Assembly (NCBI GenBank): GCA_003260075.1
Contig: QLIY01000750.1
Span: 1 to 64,000, forward strand
Source: Phallusia mammillata
Taxonomy: Eukaryota; Chordata; Ascidiacea; Phlebobranchia; Ascidiidae
DNA: 64,000 nt
Direction: 5' to 3'
Both the position numbers and the translations under genes were made by a program. The notes under the pieces were generated by a model that was given only the letters and a program-made list of their open reading frames with translations, searched no databases and was not told the origin of the DNA. Numbering within the stretch: position 1 is the stretch's first letter; each line of letters begins with the position of its first letter. Of this stretch, positions 48,153 to 58,369 are shown one piece after another.

Positions 48153-51100
48153 TCATAAGTTGGTAAAATGCTGTTTAAGTTTTTTAAGGAGGTCCTTCGA
48201 GTCAACATGTTCAGGAAAAGCTTTGGTTGCTTTCAAAGCTGAAATGTAACTGCTTTGCAAATCTCCTACCTGAAAAATAAAGTCATATTGTGTATTTTTT
48301 ATTTGTTTACATCCTAAATGTAGCATGTAACACCAACAGTTTAAAACAAAGTATATAATTCCAATTCATATAGTGAAACATTGTAATACACCAGGCATAC
48401 TACATTTTGCTGTCTACAGTTCTAATTGGACCTACAGTTGTTACATTAAATCCAGCACATTGCGATAACATACCGCCTCAGCTAGGGTTGCTTGGTTATA
48501 ATGAGCTTCATATGACATTGGAGCCAGTTCAGCAGCAGATCTGAAAAGTGCTTTAGCCCTCTCGAAATCTCCCCGCTGTAATTCCAGCACTGCCAAATTG
48601 TTGTAAGCCTCTGCATGCCCATTGTTGGCCGAAAGTGCAAGTCGCAAGCATTGATAAGCCATTGTGTTGTCACCGATACCCTTTGTTAAAAAGACAATTT
48701 ATTGTATTTTCAAACATCCTGTAAAGACACATGGTTTTTCCGAAACAGGGCCTCTTCCTGCAGATACCACACACAGGAAACTACTTAAAGGCAAATTGAA
48801 TGGTCTAGTACAGTGTTTTCCAAAGTATGGATCAAAACCGAAAGTTGAGACACTTTCAAACTTTTCTGGGCTGCTATTTTTGATAGAGAAGCATTTTGAC
48901 GATGCCTTTATTATTTCCACTGGTTTATCTGTTAGATCATTTTTATAACAACTGACAACACTGGTTTGGTTGTAAAAAAGAAAAAATTCTTTTGTTCCAC
49001 TGTGAAATGTGGCAATGGTAAAGGATATTGCGACTTAGCATTGAAATTTAGTTCAAACCTGAATTTGTGGTCAAAAAGTTGACACAGAAAAGTATCTTTG
49101 TACAAGCGATTTTGGTAAATCCCAAACTTCAAGTAAAGCTGACATACCAGTGCTAAATGTGCAATGTTGTACCAAACATCTGCCAGTTCATCGTCATTTG
49201 CTAAATCAATTGCTCGTTCAAAGCATTTCAGCGTCATGTCATATTGCTGAGCATAGTAACAACACAGACCAAGGTTGTTGAACAACTCCACATTGTAAAC
49301 TCCCATTTGCATTAGACGCCTATATGAACCACGAAAAGTTTGTAAGCACATCTTTTAAACTAACAAAAAAAATTCTCCACCATATGTCAAAATTACACCA
49401 TCAATATAAACAGTTACATCTAATGTATGGGGGGGGGGGCTAACAAAAAATTTTCTCCAGCATATGTCAAAATTACACCATCAATATAAACAGTTACATC
49501 TAATGTATTTTTACTTCAGTAACAAATGTGTATCAAACCTGTATAATCTAATCGCAATTTCTGGTTGATCAGAGTAAAAATAGTTGGCAGCAATGGATGC
49601 AATAGCCTCTATGTTCACTCCATCACTTTCCAACACATCCTTATACCATTTTGTTGTGTTTTCTACATCATTCATTCCTGAACAAATTGAGTTTTAATGA
49701 GGCAGTTCAAAACACTGATGTTACTATTTATACCTTTAAAGTACTTTTAAACAAGTACGGTATGTACCGTATTTACTCGATTGCAAGCCGCGGCTTATAT
49801 TGTTTTTTAGCTACCGTTTGTGCAGCTTATAATCGAGGGTGGCTTATAATTAATTTTATACCAAATTATTTCTTCACTCCAACATTTTAAATTATTTGGG
49901 GTTCAAAACAAGTATGAGTGTACAGATTATACATCGATATACGTTCTGATGGGAACAGTTATCAACATAAATAACAGACACGGGCAAATAGTCATACCAT
50001 ATAACAACAGAAAGATGTATTAAGAAACAATCGTATCTAAAAATCCAGCATGCGGCTTAGATTATTTTTTTTAACACCTCAACATGCGGCGTATAATCGA
50101 GTAAATATGGTATCAACTGTTATTCTTTATTTGTTCTTCAGTCGGTTTGAATATCAATTATCACAAACACACTGTTTTAACCAGTTCAAGTTTCTGACAT
50201 ACCATCATAAATTCTTGCTGTTGCAACAAGCAGACTTGACTCATTGGGAAATTTTTCCAGGCCTTGTTTAAAAGTCTCTATTGATTGCAGAGGCTGATCA
50301 AGTCTTTGATAAACCTAAACAATAAAACACAATACGGACATGCTTTCTTTTCACATGTGATTCAGACTTTTATGTAGAAGTATAGCAAAACAAACTCCTT
50401 GTAGTGTAACAATACTACAAGAATAATGATTTGGTGGTGAATCACCCGTCAGTTGATTATAGATTATTTGGCTGATTGAAATTCAACGGACCATAGTTAA
50501 CTTGTTAATCACCTAAAGGTCCTTGATGTTCATATTTTGACATGAAAAACAGTTTATTACCTTGCCTAGCAGCAAAACTGTGTCAAGCATAACTTGCTGT
50601 TTTAAAGCTGACTTATACTGCCTTTCTGCATCACGAAACATCCCCAAGCGATGGTAGCATTTTCCCAATTGCACTTTCCACCACCAATCCTTAAACTGCT
50701 GATGTTCTGATGCCAACGCAGCTAGTTCAAGTGCCTGAAAGTTAAATCATGATGTTACTAAGGTAAAAATAACTTCTTGAAAGCATGCTTTATATATATG
50801 TGCATGTTGGTCAATACAGTTTAAACCTAAAATGTTTTTACTAAACATGAGAGGCAAAAAGACAAACATAAACTCACATTTCTAACATCATTTTCATGGT
50901 AGAAGATGTATTCGAACAAAACCTAAACAAACGGCATGCAAATATAATTTTACTATGGTATCAAACAATTAAGAATTATTTTTAAAACTAGAATGGTGGC
51001 TTTCTGATATACTTCCATTTTATATATTCTATACGATATTTACCAATTTACTATACACATCATTTGATCTACACATATGATTGTTTTTGTAAACAAAAAC

Positions 51101-53164
51101 TNNNNNNNNNNNNNNNNNNNNNNNNNNNNNNNNNNNNNNNNNNNNNNNNNNNNNNNNNNNNNNNNNNNNNNNNNNNNNNNNNNNNNNNNNNNNNNNNNNN
51201 NNNNNNNNNNNNNNNNNNNNNNNNNNNNNNNNNNNNNNNNNNNNNNNNNNNNNNNNNNNNNNNNNNNNNNNNNNNNNNNNNNNNNNNNNNNNNNNNNNNN
51301 NNNNNNNNNNNNNNNNNNNNNNNNNNNNNNNNNNNNNNNNNNNNNNNNNNNNNNNNNNNNNNNNNNNNNNNNNNNNNNNNNNNNNNNNNNNNNNNNNNNN
51401 NNNNNNNNNNNNNNNNNNNNNNNNNNNNNNNNNNNNNNNNNNNNNNNNNNNNNNNNNNNNNNNNNNNNNNNNNNNNNNNNNNNNNNNNNNNNNNNNNNNN
51501 NNNNNNNNNNNNNNNNNNNNNNNNNNNNNNNNNNNNNNNNNNNNNNNNNNNNNNNNNNNNNNNNNNNNNNNNNNNNNNNNNNNNNNNNNNNNNNNNNNNN
51601 NNNNNNNNNNNNNNNNNNNNNNNNNNNNNNNNNNNNNNNNNNNNNNNNNNNNNNNNNNNNNNNNNNNNNNNNNNNNNNNNNNNNNNNNNNNNNNNNNNNN
51701 NNNNNNNNNNNNNNNNNNNNNNNNNNNNNNNNNNNNNNNNNNNNNNNAATTTGGGGTCAAACTTCAGGTGGACCAAGTTTGGATTAATATCTAACATATG
51801 TCCAAATTTCAATAAATTTGAAGCACGCTTTCTTCACTAAACAAGCGTTACAAACCAGCGTTAGACAGAAAAAAGAAAAAAAAAATACGGACAAAAACAA
51901 TATGTGTCCCCTTCAGGGAAGGGGACCCATAAAAATCACCTTAGCCAAGTTTGGCCGCATGGCATATTTGTTGTAGTTCAAACGTGAAAGATTAATAAAA
52001 GGACCACCAGGATTTGAAAGCATAGAAGCCTAAAAAACAAACTGCAAGTAAAATTCAGAGCCAACTCCACACACTGATAGGATCAAACTGGTCATAAAAC
52101 TTACAGTTCCCAGGCGGACAAATCTACCACTGGCACTTGTGACAGGTCGGGCAGTGTGGGCTGTGCGTGGAGTCCTTAGGGCTTGTTCCATTGTACCAGG
52201 CCTTCCTGACTGGGTACCTTATAAGCAGAGACTGTTATGTTGGTTTGCCACAAATCCAATTTTGCAAAGCTTTTTGTGCAAATATCTGTTTTCTAACAAA
52301 TGATAGCTTTGGGGTGTACACCCTTTATGCAAGTGAATGCAATGGATTTTACTGATCTGGAGATATATATAATATGTACATAAAATTTTACCAAATGTAA
52401 CATTAAAATGTTTTAATTGACCGTAACTTGTAAAACACTTTTTTGGTTCTGTATGTTTGCTGTCTTTTCCACACAGGGGCACTGTTGGAACTTTTCACTG
52501 TGTTACCATAATTTAATTGAAATATTTTAAAACTTTTGAGACAAATTTGCAATGGGGTTGGGTAAAGCTAGTAGCTATGTGCAACACTTTTTTCTTGCTA
52601 CAAAGATTTAATACACCATATTCCTTTTCATACACTTGTAGGTTGTTTTACAAACAAACGTTTAGCCGAAGAAATGAATAAGTTACCTGGACGCACAAAG
52701 CCACTAACTGGTCGACCAGATTGAGATACTGGCCGGACAGCCTGGTTGACGCCAGCACTGGTTGGTGCTTTCAAACTGGTGCCAGGTCCTGAAAACATTA
52801 AATATATGTCAACAATGCTCCAAGCAAATTGAACAAAATACCCACTTGAAACTTGTGCTACTGATGTGTCATCCATAACCATTTCAGCTATACCCTGGTC
52901 ATCAGCTTCCACCTCATCAATGTAAACTTGTTCTGTTAAAGCTTTGGCCTTCAGTGCCCAAGCAGCCTGAAATTGTCAAAAGCAAACTACAAGAATCTAC
53001 ATACAACCTTGTTTAGGCTTAAGTTAAATTAAACACATTCTATTTAAACAACAGATAGTTACCTGGTCATATGGATTTTTGTCTAGGATTTTGGTGCATG
53101 TAGTCACACAGTCTTCAAATTTTCTCCTTTTATAATAACTTAGTGCCATGAACAAAGGATCCAT
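48153..53164 (-). CDS. TTC8: Tetratricopeptide repeat protein 8 (BBS8), BBSome subunit
   Basis: Twelve exons on the minus strand: 53164-53063, 52966-52846, 52788-52687, 52217-52105, 52029-51940, 50922-50878, 50734-50561, 50314-50203, 49677-49539, 49319-49148, 48680-48474, 48269-48153; about 497 aa (human 515-541). All are phase-consistent. The N-terminal TPR region (MALSYYKRRKFEDC) is followed by the characteristic low-complexity stretch with TSLKAPT, AVRPVSQSGRPVSGFVRPG, TQSGRPGTMEQALRTPRTA and SGRFVRLGTASML. The TPR array runs to the C-terminus (YKDWWW-type KDWWWKVQLGKCYHRLGM, FYSDQPEIAIRLYRR, FNNLGLCCYYAQQYDMTL, AEAYNNLAVLELQRGDFE). Function in the family: part of the BBSome coat that traffics membrane proteins to cilia. 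A 646-N gap (51102-51747) lies in the intron between exons 5 and 6 and does not break the frame. Confidence 0.96.
49360..49507 (+). repeat. Duplicate joined by G-run 49429-49439 (TTC8 intron)
   Basis: 49360-49428 and 49440-49507 repeat CTAACAAAAAA..TTCTCC..CATATGTC with small differences. Confidence 0.85.
49767..50110. mobile_element. TA-flanked inverted-repeat element (Tc1/mariner-like MITE candidate)
   Basis: 344 bp in a TTC8 intron. Inverted ends CCGTATTTACTCGATT and AATCGAGTAAATATGG mismatch at one position. TA dinucleotides flank both ends (49765-49766, 50111-50112). Subterminal blocks (GCGGCTTATA / GCGGCGTATAATCGAG) are also inverted or repeated. No ORF. The superfamily is inferred from the TA target only. 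Confidence 0.75.
51102..51747. other. Assembly gap (646 N)
   Basis: Run of N within a TTC8 intron. The sequence resuming at 51748 is the 3' part of a dispersed repeat, so the gap probably spans the rest of that element. Confidence 0.95.
51748..51930. repeat. 3' part of the hairpin-ended repeat family
   Basis: Ends with AATATGTGTCCCCTTCAGGG and then AAGGGGACCCAT. It contains a perfect 9-bp stem with 3-nt loop (GTCCCCTTC AGG GAAGGGGAC). Related ends occur at 60013 and 63188. Confidence 0.75.
52445..52510. repeat. Dispersed repeat with TTCCACAC-GGGGCACTG core, copy 1
   Basis: Shares GTCTTTTCCACAC, GGGGCACTGTT, ACTTTTCACTG/ACTTTGCACTG and GTGTTAC/GCGTTAC blocks with 55608-55682. Class unknown. 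Confidence 0.5.
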
Positions 53165-53704
53165 GGTAACTTATATATTGCCCCTAATATAAAAAGTATG
53201 CAAATCACAGCCCACAATGTTAATAAAATTGTAACATTCAAGATAAATAACTTAGATATATAATTGTTACAACGTAAGAAAACAATTTGCACTAATACAT
53301 AAACAATTAAAAAAATACCCAAAAGTACATTTTTGCTAACACTAGTACATGTATAACATTGAGGAAATAACACGAAACTTGTTTTTAAATATATCTTACA
53401 TAATCCACACTTAATGTAGCTTACTACTACAATAATTTGCTGCAAAACACAGAGCTGGAAGCACTTCAGTGTTACCCTATGTGCATTTTAATCATGTATT
53501 CCACACTTTTTGAGCACACTGTTTTGAGCAAAAGCTTTTTACCAAAATTGCTTCTTACTGTACGTCAATTCATTTCAAAAAAGAAATATTACACAACATG
53601 CTTGAAAAATGTTTGGCAAAATGTTATTCATGGACACTTATGATGTTTCAAACACAAAATAAATCTTATCAGAATTTGCATATTTGGTATTGAACATTAC
53701 TACG
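53165..53704. other. Spacer between TTC8 (start) and DHRS7B (end)
   Basis: 540 bp, AT-rich. Contains the TTC8 promoter region and the DHRS7B 3' UTR. Too long for an ascidian-type operon junction. No gene. Confidence 0.5.
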
Positions 53705-55447
53705 TCACAACCCAGCTCTTTTTCTCATGATCCAAAAGTACAAATTGGGGCTTAAAAATCTAATCCACACGGCAATCTTGTGCAGAAAAGGAGCAATCAT
53801 TACATCATTTTCTTTTTTGACTACTGAATTAACAATCTCCTCAGCTACAAAATCTGCCTCCATTCCATTTTTTTGGTTGCCATCTAATTTTCCATATACT
53901 GACCCATCACCTTGAAACATGTATAGTTAATATTTTACATTGCTTTTGTATTTAATGCATTTACCATTTAGGGCATTCAATGAGATGTTGGTCTTAATGT
54001 ATCCAGGATTAACAGTTGTGACATGAATGTTGTGCTCATGTACTTCTGGACGCAGTGCATCATAGAAACCTTGTGAGGCATGTTTAGAGGCAGAATAGGC
54101 AGTTCGAAATGGGACAGAAATCTTGCTCTAAAATACATGTCTGTTTGCTTTGTTGTTAGCAATGTTTGCAAAATGCAAACTGAGTTTAGAAACGGAAATA
54201 ATCCAATTTGTGTGCTACCAGCTGTATTTCTTGTAATGCAACCAGGGGTCCTATCTAAAAACTAGCGATGGGACGATACCAGGTTTTGAAGCGAGTACCG
54301 ATACCGAGTATGAGTACCTCGTAAAAATACCTTCGATACCAAGTACCGAGTACTTAAATATAGTGTTGTATATTACTGGCTAAATTATCTGCCATGGCCG
54401 GGGTAAAGGCGACCACAAACATATGTAGAAAAATGTAAGCGAAAAAAATTTCATAACCTGTCAGAACCTTTTCCCGATTTTGTGCTACAAGAAGCAAATA
54501 TTGGCAAAAAGTTGCCCGTATTCTTATGGTGTATACCGGCCTTCGGTATCGAAAACCGAGACAAAATATTTCGATACCCAGTACGAGTATCGATACCAAT
54601 GAAATCTTTCGATAATGAGTACCGGTCCCATCACTACCAAAAACTACCGGCCTGTTAAGCCCGGCTATCAAAAATTAAAATATAGCCTTGGTTCAATTAC
54701 AAACCCTCACCACCACAGCCTAAGAATGTGCATTTACAAATTTAAAAAAAAAATTTAGCCCATAGGGGCTATAAGTGGGCATGTAGTTTAAGACATTAAC
54801 GAACAGTTTGTACTATATATTTAGTTGCACAGAGAAAAAACTGTTTTAAATGTGTAAAGGGTAAGTGTCTAAATTTACCCCAACATATTTAATGATAGTA
54901 CCTGCACACTTCCAATCCCCACAATATGCCCTGATCTTTGGGCAACCATATAAGGCAACACTGCCTTTGTTACTGTTATTTGTCCAAACAAATTGACATC
55001 AAATATTCTTCTGTATACATCAAGATTCGAAGCCAATGCACTACCCCTTTGATCTAGTCCAGCATTGTTAATAAGAATGTCAATTTTACTGTCACAAACT
55101 GCTGTTATCTTCCTTATGGTGTTTCCAACATGATCAATGTCTGTTACATCCAGTTGAAACACAATGGACGGCTTCTTTTCTACAGGTTTTGGAATGAACT
55201 TTTCATCCAGTTCCAACTTTACTTTTTCAAGTTCTTCAAGGGTTCTCGAGCATAGAATGACTTTGCAGCCATATTTATGGAATGCAAAGCAACAGGCTTT
55301 TCCCAATCCTGAACTTGCACCTGTTATTAAAACTACCTTTCCTTTTAAACACTGTTGCTTTAATGTAATGCTTGGAGCTTTTCTTTTCCGATAAAACCAC
55401 AAACAAATCAACAAAACACTCAACAACCAAACTATTACACATTCCAT
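53705..55447 (-). CDS. DHRS7B: Dehydrogenase/reductase SDR family member 7B-like
   Basis: Three minus-strand exons: 55447-54902, 54127-53965, 53910-53705; about 304 aa (human DHRS7B 325). An N-terminal membrane anchor (VIVWLLSVLLICLWFY) is followed by basic RKRK. A classical short-chain dehydrogenase fold follows: cofactor motif TGASSGLG, ILINNAG, the catalytic serine region GHIVGIGSVQ and the catalytic YSASK. Then PGYIKTN occurs in the usual place. A C-terminal hydrophobic segment (VWIRFLSPNLYFWIM) ends in basic RKRAGL. Family knowledge: DHRS7B (PexRAP) is a membrane acyl/alkyl-DHAP reductase acting in ether-lipid synthesis at peroxisomes and ER. Intron 1 contains a 374-bp hAT element. DHRS7 is an alternative, but the phrase KISVPFRTAYSASKHA matches 7B better from memory. 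Confidence 0.9.
54263..54636. mobile_element. hAT-type element with TAGCGATGGGAC ends
   Basis: 374 bp in DHRS7B intron 1. Left end TAGCGATGGGAC and right end GGTCCCATCACTA are inverted. Flanking CTAAAAAC (54255-54262) and CCAAAAAC (54637-54644) match at 7 of 8. The body is full of palindromic TCGATACC/GGTATCGA blocks near both ends, so the subterminal regions are long imperfect inverted repeats. Confidence 0.85.
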
Positions 55448-55607
55448 GTTTTCAATTCAGTTCTGTTACAGCTCTATAGAAACACAAGTAACACATGTCG
55501 GTTACTAAACTGTACAATGATTGTAAAACACTAAAATTTTTGATTTTGTCAAATTTAGCTGTTTCTCAAAAAGAATATAGTGTGGTTCGTTACAAAAAAT
55601 GTGATGC

Positions 55608-55682
55608 TTTCTTTATGTTTGTTGTCTTTTCCACACGGGGGCACTGTTAAAACTTTGCACTGCGTTACTGGAAATATTTTTA
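55608..55682. repeat. Dispersed repeat with TTCCACAC-GGGGCACTG core, copy 2
   Basis: Partner of 52445-52510 in the same orientation, about 80% similar by eye. Confidence 0.5.
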
Positions 55683-55767
55683 CTATTTTATCCGTCTGTA
55701 AATTTAAATGCTGGCACGAGTGGAGTTGGCGAACCTTCGTCTTGCACAAAAACGATTGTCCAGCAAA

Positions 55768-56004
55768 TCATATCTCACATTTTACCAACGCAGCAGCTTT
55801 TGAAGTCCGAGTATCGTCGTCGGTCGGATTTGAGTGCCATAGATAGGACGTGTCTCCACTCCACTGTGATGCACCAGATCCTTCATTTATTTTAGGCAGG
55901 GGATTTTTCACAAGGGTAGGAAAACGCTTAACCGTGTGGTAATACTTTGCACTACCAACGTTTAATCTGCCCAGAGAATTGATTAACATTTCTGTCAAAT
56001 TCAT
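55768..56004 (-). CDS. Possible small protein, unidentified
   Basis: A 78-codon minus-strand ORF (MNLTEMLINSLGRL.., ending ALVKCEI). The first 35 residues are rich in Arg, Lys and Ser (VGSAKYYHTVKRFPTL), reminiscent of a mitochondrial presequence. The remainder (GASQWSGDTSYLWHSNPTDD) is hydrophilic with two Trp. A GT donor candidate after GCTGCGTTG could make it a first exon. No homologue is recognised and no partner exon was found before DHRS7B, so it may be spurious. Confidence 0.3.
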   Translation of the reverse strand: MNLTEMLINSLGRLNVGSAKYYHTVKRFPTLVKNPLPKINEGSGASQWSGDTSYLWHSNPTDDDTRTSKAAALVKCEI

Positions 56005-56996
56005 TCATTCTCGCAACAAGTGTAGCTGCTGAAAATGCGAGATAAAATCGATTTTTAGTAGGGTTAGCCTGGGTTTCGCAAGCAGTACAGCATGGCACAG
56101 CACACACGCACAGTTACACTTTAAAGCCTCAGGTAAGACACAGTCCATAACCATAACCGAGCGACGTTGCATCAGAAAATGGTGTAGGCCTAGACCAGTG
56201 CTCTTCAACTCATGCACTGAGGTAAAAAGCGATATGAAAAAATATTATGCATATCATCATGTCAATTAAACCGAGCGGAGCTGCCGAAGTATTACACACT
56301 GTCATGAGACTTTTGACGTAAATTAACGTCAATCCGCACTCTGCGCAAAACGTCTTTTGACGTAGATATACGTCAACTGCACTGAAAGTGTTCGACATCA
56401 ACATTTTGTAAAAATACAGAGGTTCATCTATACATCAGTTGAAACTTACATATTTTTCTAATATCCGGAAAGTCAAATAATAACGGTTCATTTACTTCAA
56501 TAAAAGTTTGTAATGCACCCTTCTATACCTTTTTGTACTGGTGCACCCCATGCATAGGCTATTTTGGTGAACCCTGGGGTGCACCGTGCACATCCTCTTG
56601 TCTTCAAACATCTGGGTATTTTAAAGCAAGCTGGCAACCAGAAAATTCAAAGGCACATTTGATTTGACATTCCGACACTGAACTTTTACTTTTCCGTCCT
56701 TCTTTATTTGTTAATGCAACAACTCACTAGACAGGATAACGTGATTCACCTGGACCTGTTGCAAACTGCATTTACCAGAACAAGGCGAAGCAATACAGAG
56801 ACCAACCGAAGTGTCTTAGCTGCCCTCGGCTCCCCGCGTCGTCCTCTTCTCTTATCCTCAATCCAGAATGCGCACAGACAGTCCGATATGCCGTAAAAAA
56901 CATCATCGTTTAATGGCGTTGTGATATTAATGTCCAATGGTTGTGAGTAATGTGACCATTTTTTCGCACCTATTTGGAACAACAGGTAGTTGACGT
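56005..56996. other. Spacer, nothing supported
   Basis: Contains short repeated GACGTA/TACGTC motifs (56306-56378) and an isolated hAT-like left end CAGTGCTCTTCAAC (56196) without a partner. Opposed ORFs at 56708-56982 show no domain. Confidence 0.4.
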
Positions 56997-57471
56997 CAGG
57001 GAGTCGAACCGCTTGTCATATGGGTTCAGGTTCGGTTCGGGTGGGGGGGGGGAGGGTTTCGGGTTTGGTTCAGGTTTTTTAAAATGCATATTTTCGGGTT
57101 CGGGGTTTTGTTCCGGTTCGAGCAAATTATCCGGATCAAACCGTTTTGCGGTTTTTAAACGGGTTTAAATTTTCATTCGTTTAGTTTGATTTCTACCCAT
57201 CATCAACCTGGCCTTATCAAACTCTAAAAGAATTTTTACTGTATAGGCTACTGTTATTTTTGACACGCCCTGTAACTTTTATCTCGCGTATTCTACAGTG
57301 CGCTGTTCTGAAACAGAATCACAAAATTGGTTCGGTTCCACCGCCAAACAAAATATGAGGTTCAACTCCGGTTCGGGTTTTTAGAAAATCATAATTAGCG
57401 GTTCGGGTTTAATGAAATAAACCGCTCAAACCGGTTCGCGGGTTCGGTTTCAGTTCCGGTTCGATTCCCTG
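56997..57471. mobile_element. hAT-type element, ends resembling a Pol III B box
   Basis: 475 bp with ends CAGGGAGTCGAACCG and CCGGTTCGATTCCCTG and a perfect 8-bp target duplication GTTGACGT (56989-56996 and 57472-57479). Internal GGTTCGG-type motifs recur on both sides. A 10-G run at 57043-57052 probably masks some bases. No ORF. Confidence 0.9.
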
Positions 57472-57479
57472 GTTGACGT

Positions 57480-58369
57480 CGCAAGAGAAGCACTTCTGTG
57501 CCATCTAGCGGCCTTACAAGTACACTAACAACAGTTACAGAACCACTGTTCTTCTGTTTTTCCATTATTATTAATCGTTGTAAGCGTGAATTTAATATTG
57601 TCACCTGTCAGGTTAAATAATTCTCCCGACCGTCTCGTCGAACAGGTAATCCGACTTGAGTTAACTGACCTAATCTTACTGGGACAACATTGATGTATAT
57701 ACCAGGCTGTGCTCTGGTGCTGCAAATGTGAATCAGTTCAGTCTTTAAATTTAAAAGTTTATGTTTGAAAAGGCTGATAGTGTTTATTGACAGCATTATC
57801 AAAGGCCGTAGATGCTGGCACATTTTCAGAAAAGTGCACAACACTTTTTCTTTCCAAATGTGCATAAAAAAAGTCCATTTTAGCATTAAAAGCAGGCAAT
57901 TGTAATTTTTTATCTAATGCTCGTATTACAAATCTGTATTACATATTAGGACATATAGTATCAAATATATGTTTCAATGATCTAGGAGTGTTTTTTTACT
58001 CAATGCTTGTGATTGTGACAAGCTGTAACCAGACAAACAACAGTGTTCAGCTAACCCTCTTTTCTCATTTGAATTGATTGGGAGATTGTATTTTTATAAT
58101 GATCAACTAAGGCACACTGATATAATAAATTTACAAATCACACACAAGAAACATTAAATCAACAAGCGTTAGTAAAATCCTACAGACCTAATTGCAGTGC
58201 TATTTATAAAAAAATGGAACAAAGAAAGTCAAAACATTTACAGATTCACAACAAAAATATATGACAGTAAAGCAAAATGCTGAATTTACAAAGAAGTGTC
58301 TAGATTAAAAGCACCACCAACCACAAACTGAACATGAAGTAAACTAAAACTGTAAGTTAGTTGTGTTAA
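57480..58369. other. Spacer and 3' UTR of the RNF213-like gene
   Basis: AT-rich. The 3' UTR of the minus-strand E3 ligase gene should end here. TTTATT motifs are present but no single poly(A) signal stands out. Confidence 0.4.

Noticed and set aside
48811-48840. hAT-like left end CAGTGTTTTCCAAAG in a TTC8 intron
   Set aside because: No inverted right end or target duplication found nearby.
51029-51840. Long ORFs of 236-258 codons around 51064-51840
   Set aside because: They consist almost entirely of N from the 646-base gap.
57461-57471. tRNA gene suggested by GGTTCGATTCC
   Set aside because: No A box, acceptor stem or anticodon arm fits; the motif is part of a transposon end with an 8-bp target duplication.
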